From Mycolicibacterium phocaicum (GTDB taxonomy: Bacteria > Actinomycetota > Actinomycetes > Mycobacteriales > Mycobacteriaceae), in contig NZ_AP022616.1 of NCBI RefSeq assembly GCF_010731115.1, positions 434,001 to 498,000 on the forward strand: a stretch of 64,000 bases of DNA, given 5' to 3'. The notes under the pieces are model-generated. The model had not been told where the DNA came from. It searched no databases and worked only from the letters and a program-made list of their open reading frames with translations. The position numbers were made by a program, and so were the translations under genes. This document shows, piece by piece, positions 46,257-57,400 of this stretch; positions within the stretch are counted from its first letter, which is position 1, and each line of letters opens with the position of its first letter.

Positions 46257-46484
46257 ATGCCGTTGAACCCCAGGGACTCGTTCGACGCGGTCCGGGACGT
46301 CGCCGTGCATTCCGTCGAGAAGGCGTCGGACATCGTCGACAACGCCGCGGACATCATCAGAGGTGATGTAAGAGAAGGGATTTCCGGCATTGTCGAGAAT
46401 TCCGTCGACATTGGCCGGCATGCTGTCGACAAGCTCAAGGAGGTCGTCACCGGAGACGGTGCCAATACTGACGCCGAAGCGTGA
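46257..46484 (+). CDS. Small amphipathic helical protein of unknown function
   Basis: A 75-residue protein predicted to be almost wholly helical, with recurring V/I-D spacing (HSVEKASDIVDNAADIIRGDV, GISGIVENSVDIGRHAVDKLKEV) like apolipoprotein- or LEA-type amphipathic helices. No signal peptide. A strong GGAGGAGG site lies 6 bases ahead of ATG 46257. The 15-bp inverted repeat is 76 bases upstream. Such proteins often coat lipid or stabilise proteins in stress, but this is inference. Confidence 0.68.
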   Translation: MPLNPRDSFDAVRDVAVHSVEKASDIVDNAADIIRGDVREGISGIVENSVDIGRHAVDKLKEVVTGDGANTDAEA

Positions 46485-46564
46485 TCCGGTTTTTCAGCGA
46501 ATAGTCGCCGGCCGGGGATAGGGTGCGGGCGCAATGGCCGACGAGTCCCTGGGAAGGACGGACG

Positions 46565-47578
46565 ATGAAGGTTCTGGTGACCGGGGGGACGGGCTTTGTC
46601 GGTGCGCATATCGTCGCCGCGCTGATCCGGGACGGACACGAGGTGCGGATGCTGGTCCGCCGGGCCGAGCAAGTGCCGATATCGCTTGAACCGCTGGGTG
46701 TTTCGGTCCAAGACATCGTCGTCGGAGATGTGTTGGATCCTGAGGTGGTCGCCGCGGGACTCGACGGTGTGGACGCCGTCGTGCACGCGGCCGCGGTGTT
46801 CAGTCTCGACGCGCGCCGGGCCGCCGAGATCACCCGGACCAACCTGCGCGCAACGGAATTGGTCGTGGGCGGTGCGGTGGAACGCGGCCTGGATCCCATC
46901 GTGCACATCTCGTCGACGGTGGCCCTCACGTGTCGCGACGGCGGCGGACCCGACCTGCCGCTGGGCGACGTCGACCGGCCCTACGCCAAGTCCAAACGTG
47001 AATCAGAGGTGCAGATTCGGGCGCTGCAGTCGACCGGGGCGCCCGTGGTATCGGTGTATCCCGGCGGCGTGTTGGGGCCGCACGATCCGTACCTGGGCAC
47101 GCAGTCCGAGCTGTTCGCGTGGATCGTGAAGGGCTGGCTTCCGGTGTGGCCGACGGGCGGGGCCCACTATGTCGACGTCCGCGACACCGCCGATGTGGTC
47201 GCCGCATGCCTGGTGCCGGGCCGAGGTCCGCGCCGCTACGTGGTGCCCGGGCATCACCTCACCGGCGACCTGATGCACGGCACGCTGCACAAGATCACCG
47301 GACGGTGGCTGCCGTTCGTGACCACACCGTCCATCGTGGCCAAGCCCTTCAGCCGGTTCGTGGAGCTGTTCAACAAGGTGTTGCCCGACAGCGTGCACCT
47401 GCCGGCGGACGTCGAGACCGTCGAACTCGCCGAACGCGACACCCGCTTCGACACGTCGCCCACCACCGAGGACCTCGGCATCGTCGCCCGGCCGTTCGAG
47501 GAGACTGCCCGCGACACCCTGTTGTGGCTCATCGAAATCGGCGCGCTGGCAAGCAGATACGCCGGAAACCTGCGCTGA
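46565..47578 (+). CDS. NAD-dependent epimerase/dehydratase (extended SDR)
   Basis: A 337-residue extended SDR. The cofactor motif is VTGGTGFVGAHIVAAL, with VVVGDVLDPEVV and DAVVHAAAVFSLDAR. The catalytic pair is YAKSKRESE (YxxxK), with Ser/Thr in HISSTVAL. VVSVYPGGVLGPHDPYLG is the usual substrate-loop segment. The protein resembles dihydroflavonol-4-reductase-like enzymes; the substrate is unknown. ATG 46565 starts the Rossmann strand directly and follows GGAAGGACGG. Confidence 0.87.
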   Translation: MKVLVTGGTGFVGAHIVAALIRDGHEVRMLVRRAEQVPISLEPLGVSVQDIVVGDVLDPEVVAAGLDGVDAVVHAAAVFSLDARRAAEITRTNLRATELVVGGAVERGLDPIVHISSTVALTCRDGGGPDLPLGDVDRPYAKSKRESEVQIRALQSTGAPVVSVYPGGVLGPHDPYLGTQSELFAWIVKGWLPVWPTGGAHYVDVRDTADVVAACLVPGRGPRRYVVPGHHLTGDLMHGTLHKITGRWLPFVTTPSIVAKPFSRFVELFNKVLPDSVHLPADVETVELAERDTRFDTSPTTEDLGIVARPFEETARDTLLWLIEIGALASRYAGNLR

Positions 47579-47579
47579 G

Positions 47580-48869
47580 CTAGGGCGTCGCGGTCGCGGC
47601 GGCGGCCCGGTCGGTGAGCAGGTCGTAGATCGGGCGGGACCCGAGCGCGATGGCGACCAGCAGCGCCGTCGCGCAGGCACCGAGCATCGGCGGCAGTTGG
47701 TTGGTGCTGCCCGTGAGCTCGGTGGCGAGGATGAGCCCCGTCACGGGCGCCTGGACGGTGGCGGTGAAGAACGCCGCCATGCCGATGAGGGCGAGTGCAG
47801 CCGGGGCGGGTGCTGTATGCGGCGCCAAGTGGGTCGCGATCAGGCCGACAATCAACCCTACATCGGCGCCGAGGACGAGCATCGGCGCGAACAGACCGCC
47901 GGGCGTGCCCGCCGCATACGAGACGACACCGAGGATGAACCGCAGCACCAGCACCGCGGTGACGGCACCGATGGCACCGTGGCCGAGCAGCGCCTCCTGG
48001 GTGAGCTGGTCACCCCCACCGGCAAGGTCGGGGGAGTACCAGACCAGTACCCCGACGCCGGCGCCGATGAGCGCGGCCCGGACCTCGACCGGCCACCGGC
48101 TGGTGTCGGCGGTGCGCAGGCCGAACATGATGGCCTTGTTGTAGAGGACGCCCAGAAGACCGGCGAGGACGCCGACGGCCAATACCCACCAGGAGCCGGC
48201 CAGCTGCGGATCGGCCAGGGCCGGCACCTGGAATTCACTGCCGGAGCCGACGAACGGGAGGGCCGCCATGAACCCGGACGCGGACGCGATGAGGGTGGCC
48301 ACCGTGGTGCGCGGGTCGAAGCGCTTGACGAGTTCTTCCAGGACGAAGACACCGCCGGCGATCGGCGCGTTGAACGCGGTCGCCAAGCCGGCGGCAGCTC
48401 CGGCGGCGGCGAGGACGCGAAGGTCGGCTTGGGAGCGCCGCGTCGCCGAGGCGACGATGATGGCGATGGACCCACCCATCTGCACCGACGGTCCTTCGCG
48501 CCCGAGGGCGAGGCCGGACCCGAGGGACAGCAACCCACCGACGTACTTGATCGGGAGGATTCTGAAGCGGCCCGGCTCGGCGCGGCCGGCGACGACAGCC
48601 TCGACGCGGGGGATGCCACTGCCCTCGGCGTGCGGTTCCACACGGCAGACCAACGACGCGGCCACCGCGGTGCAGACGGCGCAGATGGCCACGACAACGA
48701 TGGGGCCCCACCAACTTCCGTGCGACCAGTGCGACAGCGAGGTGCGCCACTGCGTCGCGTAGTCGAGCAGCGCCCGGAAGCTGCCTGCCGTCAGACCGGT
48801 CAACGCACCGACGACTGCCGCGGCGAGGACGAACCCGATGACGTTGCCGGCGCGTCCCTTATCCATCAC
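47580..48869 (-). CDS. ClC-family chloride channel/antiporter
   Basis: A 429-residue ClC protein with 10 or more helices. The selectivity motifs are present: GSGIPRVEAV, GREGPSVQMGGSIAII (with the gating Glu) and GGLFAPMLVLGADVGLIVG. There are no CBS domains at the C-terminus. It probably exchanges Cl- for H+ across the membrane. Its GTG/ATG region overlaps the acyl-CoA dehydrogenase stop by 4 bases, and it converges on the epimerase with one base between stops. Confidence 0.9.
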   Translation of the reverse strand: MMDKGRAGNVIGFVLAAAVVGALTGLTAGSFRALLDYATQWRTSLSHWSHGSWWGPIVVVAICAVCTAVAASLVCRVEPHAEGSGIPRVEAVVAGRAEPGRFRILPIKYVGGLLSLGSGLALGREGPSVQMGGSIAIIVASATRRSQADLRVLAAAGAAAGLATAFNAPIAGGVFVLEELVKRFDPRTTVATLIASASGFMAALPFVGSGSEFQVPALADPQLAGSWWVLAVGVLAGLLGVLYNKAIMFGLRTADTSRWPVEVRAALIGAGVGVLVWYSPDLAGGGDQLTQEALLGHGAIGAVTAVLVLRFILGVVSYAAGTPGGLFAPMLVLGADVGLIVGLIATHLAPHTAPAPAALALIGMAAFFTATVQAPVTGLILATELTGSTNQLPPMLGACATALLVAIALGSRPIYDLLTDRAAAATATP

Positions 48870-50053
48870 AGCCCACCACGGGCGACCAACTGCGCGGCGA
48901 TGACATTGCGCTGGATTTCGTTGGTGCCCTCGCCGACGATCATCAGCGGGGCGTCGCGGAAGTAGCGTTCGACGTCGTATTCGGTGGAATAGCCATAGCC
49001 ACCGTGGATTCGGACGGCGTTGAGCGCGATCTCCATGGCGATCTCGGACGCGAACAGCTTGGCCATGCCGGCCTCCATGTCGCAGCGCTCGCCACTGTCG
49101 TAGCGTTCGGCGGCATACCGCGTCAGCTGGCGCGCGGCCGTGAGTTTGGTGGCCATGTCCGCCAGGTAATTGCCGACCGACTGGTGTTTCCAGATCGGCA
49201 GACCGAAGCTCTCGCGCTCCTGCGCGTATTTGAGCGCGTCCTCCAGCGCGGCGGTCGCGACGCCGAGGGCCCGCGAGGCGACCTGAATCCGGCCCGTCTC
49301 AAGGCCTTTCATCATCTGACCGAAACCCCTGCCCGGCTCGCCACCGAGGATCGAGGACGCGGGCGTGCGGTAGCCGTCGAACGTCAGCTCGCAGGATTCG
49401 ACGCCCTTGTAGCCCAGCTTGGGCAGATCACGTGACACCGTCAGCCCGGGGCCGTGCTCGACGAGTACCACCGAAATGCCTTTGTGCCGTGGCTCGGCGG
49501 TGGGATCGGTCTTGCACAGCAGCGCGATCAGGCCCGACCGGCGCGCATTGCTGATCCACGTCTTGGACCCGCTGATCACCAGGTCGTCACCATCGCGGCG
49601 CGCGACGGTCGACATGTTCTGCAGATCCGAGCCGCCGCCCGGTTCGGTCAGGGCCATGGTTGCGCGCAGCTCGCCGGTGGCCATGCGCGGCAGGTACGTC
49701 TGCCTCTGCACCGCAGTGCCGAACAGGCCGATCAGCTTGGCCACCACGGTGTGACCGCCCATGGCGCCGGCCAGGCTCATCCAGCCGCGTGAGAGTTCCT
49801 GCGTCACTTCGACATAACACGGCATCGACACCGGGGAGCCGCCGTACTCCTCGGGGATCGCCAGCCCGTAGATGCCGATCTGCTTCATCTGCTCGATCCA
49901 CGCCTCGGGGTAGGTGTTGGCGTGTTCGACGTCGCGCACCGTGGGCTTGACGTCGCGGTCGATGAACGCGCGCACGGTTTCGACGAGCAGGGCCTCTTCG
50001 TCGGTCAGGTGAGTGGACACGGGCACTACCTTGCCAGGGGTGGTGCCGGTCAC
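48866..50053 (-). CDS. Acyl-CoA dehydrogenase
   Basis: A 395-residue FAD acyl-CoA dehydrogenase. Key segments are YGLAIPEEYGG, ATMALTEPGGGSDLQNMST (FAD binding), DLVISGSKTWISNARR, VESCELTFDGYRTP and RIHGGYGYSTEYDVERYFRDAPLMIVGEGTNEIQRNVIA, where the Glu of GEGTNE is the catalytic base. GTG 50053 is used; GTG 50020 (residue 12) would also fit. It follows the 50067 gene in the same direction and overlaps the ClC start, so the three likely share a transcript. Confidence 0.9.
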   Translation of the reverse strand: MTGTTPGKVVPVSTHLTDEEALLVETVRAFIDRDVKPTVRDVEHANTYPEAWIEQMKQIGIYGLAIPEEYGGSPVSMPCYVEVTQELSRGWMSLAGAMGGHTVVAKLIGLFGTAVQRQTYLPRMATGELRATMALTEPGGGSDLQNMSTVARRDGDDLVISGSKTWISNARRSGLIALLCKTDPTAEPRHKGISVVLVEHGPGLTVSRDLPKLGYKGVESCELTFDGYRTPASSILGGEPGRGFGQMMKGLETGRIQVASRALGVATAALEDALKYAQERESFGLPIWKHQSVGNYLADMATKLTAARQLTRYAAERYDSGERCDMEAGMAKLFASEIAMEIALNAVRIHGGYGYSTEYDVERYFRDAPLMIVGEGTNEIQRNVIAAQLVARGGL

Positions 50054-50066
50054 GAAGCCGGTCGGT

Positions 50067-50507
50067 CTAGGCGAGTTTCCGGTGCGCCGCCTGCTCGACG
50101 AACAGCGGGATGAAGTCCCGCACCGCGTGATCGTGGAAATCGGCGTGGATCCGGCGCACCACGGCCGTCACGGTCCGGGGATCGATGTTCGGATAGGTGA
50201 TGGTCAATTGCGCCACCAGCGCGTCGATGGCGGCGTACTCGGCCGCTCGCGCGGTCGTGGGATCAACCTCGGCCTCGACGTCGATCTCGGTCAGGTCGGT
50301 GTCCTGGTGCTCGATCGCGAACGCGTCGAACGCGGCGACCACGCGTTCGGGAGTGGCATCGGGGTGCTCGCGGGCCAGCGCATCGAGCGCGATCCAGCAG
50401 GTCGGGCCCAGAATCGTGGTGGGTGGTGGCCGGTCTCCCCGCGTGATGGCCGCGGTGAGCAGATCCCGGAAGGTCTGCTCGGCGAGGCTCGTGGGTTCTT
50501 CGGACAT
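50067..50507 (-). CDS. Hypothetical protein with three-helix-bundle dimerisation-type C-terminus
   Basis: A 146-residue soluble helical protein. The C-terminal 55 residues, YPNIDPRTVTAVVRRIHADFHDHAVRDFIPLFVEQAAHRKLA, match the short domain described at 45170-45442. The N-terminal 90 residues are acidic and alanine rich (VVAAFDAFAIEHQDTDLTEIDVEAEVD). No enzymatic motif is visible. Its stop lies 13 bases ahead of the acyl-CoA dehydrogenase start, indicating co-transcription. Confidence 0.68.
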   Translation of the reverse strand: MSEEPTSLAEQTFRDLLTAAITRGDRPPPTTILGPTCWIALDALAREHPDATPERVVAAFDAFAIEHQDTDLTEIDVEAEVDPTTARAAEYAAIDALVAQLTITYPNIDPRTVTAVVRRIHADFHDHAVRDFIPLFVEQAAHRKLA

Positions 50508-50649
50508 GCCAGCGACTGTACGGACCGATGGTTACCGCCAGGCGACGCGCACGTGAGATCGACTTTTCGCACCACGGGGTGGGACAGGCACGGTCGGTGA
50601 CCGGTGATCGCACCCACAATCGGCGGCGACTGTCGACAAAGGAGCGCGG

Positions 50650-50925
50650 ATGTACCTGCACATCGACCCCACCGAGGTCCCACCAGCAGTCGAGGTGCGG
50701 GAACCGGATGACTTCACGGCCTTCAAGGTGGTCGTCGAGGTGCCCGAGCACGCCTGGATCGTGCCCGACGTACTGACCGCCCTGGCCGGCCGCGGTGACG
50801 ACGACGAGTGGCGGCAGAATCTGGCCGGGATGCTGGCATATGCCGCGAGCAAGGGCTGGTGTGACGACGCCGGACGGGTCCGGGCGCACGTCGAGGTGAC
50901 TAGCGCAGCACCGCACCGGGATTGA
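50650..50925 (+). CDS. Hypothetical protein
   Basis: A 91-residue acidic protein, MYLHIDPTEVPPAVEVREP..., with regular alternation (FKVVVEVPEHAWIVPDVLTALAG, WRQNLAGMLAYAASKGWCDDAGRVRAHVEV) and one cysteine. AAAGGAG lies 7 bases ahead of ATG 50650. I do not recognise the family. It overlaps the end of the convergent FAD oxidase by 26 bases and is divergent from the 50067 gene. Confidence 0.65.
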   Translation: MYLHIDPTEVPPAVEVREPDDFTAFKVVVEVPEHAWIVPDVLTALAGRGDDDEWRQNLAGMLAYAASKGWCDDAGRVRAHVEVTSAAPHRD

Positions 50926-52264
50926 GAATGCCCTGTGGATCGAGTGCGTCCTTGATGCGCCGCGTCAGGGCCATGACGTCGTCGCCCAACTGATTGGGCA
51001 GCCAGTCCCGCTTGAGGCGTCCGACGCCGTGCTCGCCGGTGATGGTGCCGCCGAGCCCGATGGCCAGCTCCATGATGCGGGCGAACGCGCGCTCGGCGCG
51101 GTCGGTGGCGTCGGGATCGGTGGGGTCGTACACGATGATCGGATGCGTGTTGCCGTCGCCGGCGTGCGCCACCATGTAGATCTGCACATCGCAGGTGTCG
51201 GCGATGTCCTCGACCCCGGTGACCAACGCCGGCAGTTGCGGGATCGGGACGCCCACGTCCTCGAGCAACAAGCTGCCCAGCTTCTCGACCGCGCCGAACA
51301 TGCCGCGGCGGGCCGCGGTGAACGCGGCTCCCTCGGCCGGATCGTCCGTGGCGAAAACCTCCGTGGCGCCACACTTCTCGCAGTTGCTGACCATGGTCGC
51401 CACTTCCGCCGCGGCGGCTCCCGGCGCATCGGACTGCATCAACAACATGGCCCGGGCGGACCGGTCCAGACCCATCCGCATGTGGTCCTCGGCGGCGTTG
51501 ATGCTCGCGTGGTCCATGAATTCCAGCATCGCCGGCCGGATTTCAGCGGTGATGGCGACCACCGCGTTGGCGGCGTCCGCGACGGAGTCGAACAGGGCCA
51601 CCACGGTCGACGCGGGCGGTTGTGCCGGGATCAACCGCAGCGTGAGCTCCGTGATGACGCCCAGAATGCCCTCGGAACCAATGAACAATTTCGTCAACGC
51701 CAGTCCTGCAACGTCTTTCAGCAGCGGGCCACCGAGCCGTAGCGCCGTGCCGTCGGCCAGCACCACCTCCATGCCGAGCACGTAATCACCGGTGACGCCG
51801 TACTTCACGCAACACAGACCGCCCGCGTTGGTCGCTGCGTTGCCGCCGATCGACGAGATGTCGATGGACGACGGGTCCGGCGGATACCACAGGCCGTGTT
51901 GGGCGGCCGCGCGCTTGACCTCGGTGTTGGTCAGGCCCGGCTGCACCACCGCGGTCCGGGTGGCCGGATCGATCCGGATGTCCCGCATCCGTTCGGTGCT
52001 GAGCACGACGGAACCGTCGACGGCGTCGGCCCCGCCGGACAGGCCCGATCCGGCGCCGCGCGGCACCACGGCGACATGGTGTTCGGCGGCCCACCGCAAA
52101 ACCTGCTGAACGTCAGCGGTACCGGCGGGACGCACCACGGCGACCGGGGTGCCGGCGTGCGGATCGGCTGCCGAATCCCGGCGGTAGCGCTCGATGATGT
52201 CGGAATCGGTGATCAGCGCGCCGTCGGGCAATTCATCGGCGAGACGGTTCAGGGCGGCGTGCAT
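50900..52264 (-). CDS. FAD-binding glycolate/D-lactate oxidase-type protein (GlcD-like)
   Basis: A 454-residue FAD-linked 2-hydroxyacid oxidase/dehydrogenase. The FAD_binding_4 domain shows [28 protein letters not shown] and [22 protein letters not shown]. The C-terminal FAD-oxidase domain has [19 protein letters not shown] (metal ligands) and the closing [17 protein letters not shown]. It oxidises glycolate, D-lactate or a related acid; no GlcE or GlcF subunits are adjacent. Its start is divergent from the kinase gene across 105 bases. Confidence 0.9.
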   Translation of the reverse strand: MHAALNRLADELPDGALITDSDIIERYRRDSAADPHAGTPVAVVRPAGTADVQQVLRWAAEHHVAVVPRGAGSGLSGGADAVDGSVVLSTERMRDIRIDPATRTAVVQPGLTNTEVKRAAAQHGLWYPPDPSSIDISSIGGNAATNAGGLCCVKYGVTGDYVLGMEVVLADGTALRLGGPLLKDVAGLALTKLFIGSEGILGVITELTLRLIPAQPPASTVVALFDSVADAANAVVAITAEIRPAMLEFMDHASINAAEDHMRMGLDRSARAMLLMQSDAPGAAAAEVATMVSNCEKCGATEVFATDDPAEGAAFTAARRGMFGAVEKLGSLLLEDVGVPIPQLPALVTGVEDIADTCDVQIYMVAHAGDGNTHPIIVYDPTDPDATDRAERAFARIMELAIGLGGTITGEHGVGRLKRDWLPNQLGDDVMALTRRIKDALDPQGILNPGAVLR

Positions 52265-52369
52265 CGTCGGACTGTATCGAGATCACGGCCCCGATGGACC
52301 GAACTGGTCCGCTGGGCGGATTTGTCGACGTTGCCTGCATCGACACCACGGCGGGCCTACGATTTGCCC

Positions 52370-54307
52370 GTGTTGCTCACCGAGGGTCAGGTTTTCGCCG
52401 GTTACACCATCCGGCGGAAACTCGGCGCGGGCGGGATGGGCAGTGTGTACCTCGCTTCGCATCCGCGTCTGCCGCGGCTGGACGCCGTGAAGGTGCTGTC
52501 GGCCGAGCTGACGTCGGATCCGGAGTACGGACCGCGGTTCCTGCGCGAAGCGGACCTGGTGTCCACGCTGTCGCATCCCAACATCCTCGGCGTCCACGAC
52601 CGCGGCGAGTGCGACGGCCAGCTCTGGATTTCGATGGACTACGTGGCCGGGACCGATGCCGCACAGCTGCTGCGCGAGCACTATCCCGCCGGCATGCCGC
52701 CCGAGGTGGCGCTCCCCATCATCCATGCCGTGGCCTCGGCGCTGGACCATGCGCACCGGCGGGGGCTGCTGCACCGAGATGTGAAGCCGGCCAACATCTT
52801 GCTGGATGCCGAGACCTCCCGCATCTACCTCGCCGACTTCGGGATCGCCCGGCCCATGAATGACTCGGCGGGGCTCACCGCGACCAACATGGCGGTAGGG
52901 ACGGTCGCGTACGCGGCGCCGGAGCAGCTCCGGGGCGAGGGGATGGACGGCCGCACGGATCAATACGCCTTGGCGTGCACGGCATTCCAGCTCCTCACCG
53001 GGAACCCGCCGTACGCCGACAGCAACCCGGCGGTGGTCATCACCAAGCACGTCACCGCACCGGCGCCGTCGCTGGGGGAGCACCGGCCCGAACTCCGTGG
53101 CCTGGATCCGGTCCTGGCGCGGGCCATGTCGAAGACGCCTGCGGCGCGTTTCGCCAGCTGCGGTGAGTTCGCGCAGGCCCTGCAGCAGCAGTCCCGCCAA
53201 CCAATGCCGATGGCCACCAACGACTTCCGCAATCAGCAGACCATGGCCGCGCCGGCACCCCCACCGTCCACACGGCACGCACCGCAGCCGCTGAACCTGC
53301 CGCCACAGCAGTTCACCTCGCCACCGCCGCGGTCGTCACGGTCCGGGGCGCTCATTGCGGTCCTGGCGGTGGTCGCCCTGTTGGTCGTCGCCGGCGTGGT
53401 GTTCGCCGGGGTGCAACTGTTCGGGGGTGGCGACCACCCGATCGGGACGCCGCCGACGCACACCATGTCGCCGACAGCCGCGGGTACCGGCTTCAGCGGC
53501 AGGTACCGCGCCGAATACGGCCCGGCCACCGATCTCCAGGGCACGGCGATCCCCGGCGGACCCGCGATCACGGGCCAATGGGACGTGCGGTCGTCGTGCG
53601 GCGCCAACGGGTGCATCGCCAACGCGTCGTACACCGGAAAGAGCGCCGTCCCCGTGGTGTCGAACATGACGTTCGACCAGATCTCCGGTGACTGGGTCGC
53701 CGTCGGGACCGGGGCCGTGAAATGCACCGACGCACCGGGCGAGGCGCCGACCGAGGTGTGGGTGGTCTTCACGCTGACCCCCAAGCCCGACGGCACCTTG
53801 GCCGGTGAGACGACGCGCAGCGCCGTCAACGGCTGCAGCAGCGTGAAGCGGACGGTTACCTTCACCCGCACCGGCGACGGCGAGTTGAGCAGCGTGTCCG
53901 ATCCCGCCGGCCTGCCGCCGCGCACCACGTCACCGGCCTCGACACTGCACGGCCGCTACCACGAGAACATCGTGTACGCGGTCGGCGGCTTCGGCCCGGG
54001 GGCGCCGGATCTGGAGGTCCGTACGCAGTGCCTGCGCACGGGAGACCGGTGCATCAGCGCATTCCACGCGATGGACGGTGTGGTCACGCTGATCTTCGCC
54101 GCGGGCAAGTGGACACGTACCGAGGAGGGCACCGTCCCGTGCGCGCTCGGGGGGACCACGCACGTCAAGATCACCGCGGAGTATCCGCTGCCGACCGATC
54201 TCCAGGATCCGATCCCGACGCTGGAGGGTCGAGGTACCAACACGTCGACCGGCGGCGAATGCAAGGGTGGCGATTTCACCGACAAGTTCGTACGCACCGG
54301 GGACTGA
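52370..54307 (+). CDS. Transmembrane Ser/Thr protein kinase (Pkn type)
   Basis: A 645-residue receptor-like kinase. The kinase domain (residues 9-275) is complete: glycine loop GAGGMGSVY at 19-27, Lys41 in AVKVL, catalytic Asp137 in [16 protein letters not shown] at 156-158 and [10 protein letters not shown] in the activation segment. A Pro/Gln-rich linker leads to one membrane helix (about 326-350). The outer 295 residues form two cysteine-containing beta modules ([10 protein letters not shown] ... and [14 protein letters not shown] ...), presumably the sensor. GTG 52370 starts it. The FHA-redox protein begins 97 bases downstream and is an obvious candidate substrate. Confidence 0.92.
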   Translation: MLLTEGQVFAGYTIRRKLGAGGMGSVYLASHPRLPRLDAVKVLSAELTSDPEYGPRFLREADLVSTLSHPNILGVHDRGECDGQLWISMDYVAGTDAAQLLREHYPAGMPPEVALPIIHAVASALDHAHRRGLLHRDVKPANILLDAETSRIYLADFGIARPMNDSAGLTATNMAVGTVAYAAPEQLRGEGMDGRTDQYALACTAFQLLTGNPPYADSNPAVVITKHVTAPAPSLGEHRPELRGLDPVLARAMSKTPAARFASCGEFAQALQQQSRQPMPMATNDFRNQQTMAAPAPPPSTRHAPQPLNLPPQQFTSPPPRSSRSGALIAVLAVVALLVVAGVVFAGVQLFGGGDHPIGTPPTHTMSPTAAGTGFSGRYRAEYGPATDLQGTAIPGGPAITGQWDVRSSCGANGCIANASYTGKSAVPVVSNMTFDQISGDWVAVGTGAVKCTDAPGEAPTEVWVVFTLTPKPDGTLAGETTRSAVNGCSSVKRTVTFTRTGDGELSSVSDPAGLPPRTTSPASTLHGRYHENIVYAVGGFGPGAPDLEVRTQCLRTGDRCISAFHAMDGVVTLIFAAGKWTRTEEGTVPCALGGTTHVKITAEYPLPTDLQDPIPTLEGRGTNTSTGGECKGGDFTDKFVRTGD

Positions 54308-54404
54308 CTGCGATTTGCGTTCCGGAAGTGCCGATCGGGCGGCGGACTCGGGCCGGCCGATTTAAGCTGACTGCCAGCGATTTCGACTTCTCGGGGAGCT
54401 GACC

Positions 54405-57400
54405 ATGGCTGAGCCGCCGGTGATCGAGATCCGCGAATGGGGCCGGCCGGCCCGCCGCATGACGCTCAGCAGGCCGGTGCAGTTCGGCCGCGAGTGCGAC
54501 GGCGTCAACCTCGCCGACAGCGAGGTATCCCGCCGCCACCTGCGGCTGGTTCCGACGCCCACGGCGCTGTCGGTCGTCGACCTCGGCAGCAGCAACGGCA
54601 GTACCGTCAATGGCGTGCCGCTGACCGGGCGCGGGACCCTGTCGACCGGCGACGTGATCCGCTTGGGACGCACGGAGATTCTCGTCGTACACGCTCCGAA
54701 GCTGTCGAGCGCGGAGCAGGCGCCGGTCGCCGTGGCCGCCCACGACCCCACGCGGACGATGCAGGTGATCAAGCTCGTCGACGTCCCGGTCCCGGCGGCC
54801 GCGGCGGCGGAGGTCCGGCCGGTGGGACTGCGGCTGGCCGAGCGGGCGCTGGGCATCGACCCGACCGGAACCCGCGACCTGTTCCCGCCGTACACCGAAC
54901 TGCCGCACAAGGTTTCGCGTCAGGCATGGCTCGCGATCCGGGTCGGCAGCGTGCTGGTGTATCTCGCGGTGGTAGTGACGCTGTTCGTCCGGCCGGCCGC
55001 GGGACTGTTCGTCTTCTTCCGGGTGATCGTGCCGCTGTGGCCGGCGTTGTTCTTCATCGCGCCCGGTGTGTGGCGCAACATCTGCCCGCTGTCGGCATCG
55101 AATCAGCTGCCTCGGGTCGCCGGGTTCAGCCGGGCCGCCACCGCCCCCGGTTGGTGGACGCGCAACAGCTTCCTGATTGCCGCGGCGCTGTTCTTCAGCA
55201 TCGCGGGCGCGCGGCTGATCGGCCTGGACCGCAGCGGACCGGCCACGGGCGTGGTGCTGGCCGTGATCATCGCCTCGGCATTCGCCGGCGGGTTCCTGCT
55301 CAAAGGCAAGAGCGGCTGGTGCTCCAGCATCTGCCCGCTGCTGCCGCTGCAACGCACGTACGGGCAGACGCCGTACGTCACGTCGCCGAACAGTCACTGT
55401 GAGTCCTGCCTGGGCTGTGCGAAGAACTGCTACGACTTCAAACCCCGGGCGGCCTGGCAGGCCGACATGGCGGATCCCGAGCCGCGGTGGAGTGCGCCAC
55501 GCGTGTTGTTCGCCGCCGCGCTACCGGGATTCATCATCGGCTTCTTCACCGTGCATGCCCAGCAGGGCGGTATGGCGACCGAAAAGTACGGTGCGCTGGC
55601 GCTTTTCGTGTTGGTCAGCGTCGGGCTGTGCTATGTGGTGCAGGCCGTCACGCCGCTGAGCCAGGCGATGGTGACGGCGATCTTCGCTGCGGTGGCCATC
55701 AACGCGTACTACTGGTTCTCCGGTCCCATCATCGCCGACTCGGTGCGGCAGATCACCGGTGTCGACGCGCCCTGGCTGCGGTGGCCCATCATCGTGGCGA
55801 TCGCGCTGCTGACGCTGTGGTGGCTGGCCCGAACCCGGGTCAGCGAGCTGCAGTTCGCGTATGTCACCGGCGCGCGGCCCGAACCGGTGCTGCTGAACCA
55901 GCCGAAAGTGCCGGCGCGCACCGACGCCGCCGGCGGCGAAACCGCAGCTGTGCGAGTGCGTTTCGAATCTGATGCCGAACCCGTCGGGGCCGACATCGGG
56001 ATGAGTCTGCTCGACGTCGCGGAAAGCAGTGGACAGCCGATCGAGGCGGGCTGTCGAATGGGCGTATGTGGTGCCGACCCCGTGTCGATTGTCGCCGGGA
56101 TGAGCTGCCTGTCGCCGGCGGAAGCCGACGAACTCAAGACGCTGAACCGGCTGGGCCTGGGCAAGTCCAGCAGGATGGCGTGCTGTGCCCGGATCCAGGG
56201 CGGCCATGATGGCGGTGTCACGGTGTCGCTGACGCCCGAACGCGCCGACACCGCGGCGAGCAGGCCCGTCAGCTACGACCGCTCGATCGTCAGCATCGTG
56301 GTGGTCGGCAACGGCATCGCGGGGGTGACGGCCGCGGACTTCCTGCGCCGGGGCCACCCCGACTGCGAAATCCATCTGGTGGGAGCCGAGCCACACGGTC
56401 TGTACAACCGCATGGGCATCTCGCGACTGGTGTACGGCCGGTCGGCGATGCAGGGCCTGTACCTGCTGCCCGAGCAGTGGTACGACGACCACGGTGTCAC
56501 CGCCTGGCTGAACACGTGGGCATCCGGCATCCATCTGCGTTCGCGCGTGGTGCGCCTCGGCACCGGCGAGACACTGCCGTACGACAGGCTGATCCTGGCG
56601 ATGGGGTCCAGCGCCGCGGTACCCGACATTCCGGGCCTGAACCGGCCCGGAAGCGTCGTGCTGCGTTCGGCTGCCGACGCCATGCGAATCCGCGCGTACG
56701 TGCAGGAACGGCGGGCCCGGCACGCGGTGGTGGCCGGTGGTGGCCTGCTGGGGCTCGAGGCGGCGTACTGCCTGCACCAACTCGGCCTGCAAGTGACTAT
56801 GCTGGAACGCGGCACGCGGCTGCTGAGCAAGCAGATCGACGCGCGCTGCTCGCAACTCGTGGCCGAGCATTTCGCCCGCGCCGGCATCACCATCGCCCAC
56901 AAGGCGGAGACGGCGGAAGTGCGCGGCGACCCCGCCGTCACCGGCGTGCGGTTCAAGGACGGCCGAATTTTGTCGTGCGAGCTGTTCCTGGCCGCCACCG
57001 GCATCCGGCCCAACATCGAATTGGCAAGGGACGCAGGCCTGCCCGTCGGCAAAGGGGTGCTGGTCGACGACCGGATGCAGACCCGGGTGCCCGGCGTCTA
57101 CGCCGCCGGTGATGTCGCCGAGCACGGCGGCCGCGTGCTGGGCCTGTGGCCGGTGGCGACCGAACAGGCCGAGGCGGCGGCGGTCAATGCGCTGGGCGGC
57201 GACCGGACCGTGCCGGTCGAGACGCCGCCGACCATTCTCAAAGGTGTTGAACTGGAACTCTTTTCGATCGGCCCGGTGGACCCCGGCGCGGGCGACGAGG
57301 TGGTCGTCATCGACCGGCCGACGGTGCCGTCCTACCGCAGGCTGGTGGTATCGCGCGGCCGTGCGGTCGGGGCGACGGTGCTCGGGCACCACCCCGCCGA

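Noticed and set aside
55521-57392. 623-codon open frame antisense to the FHA-redox fusion
   Set aside because: A shadow frame created by GC-rich codon bias; the plus-strand protein has full cofactor motifs.
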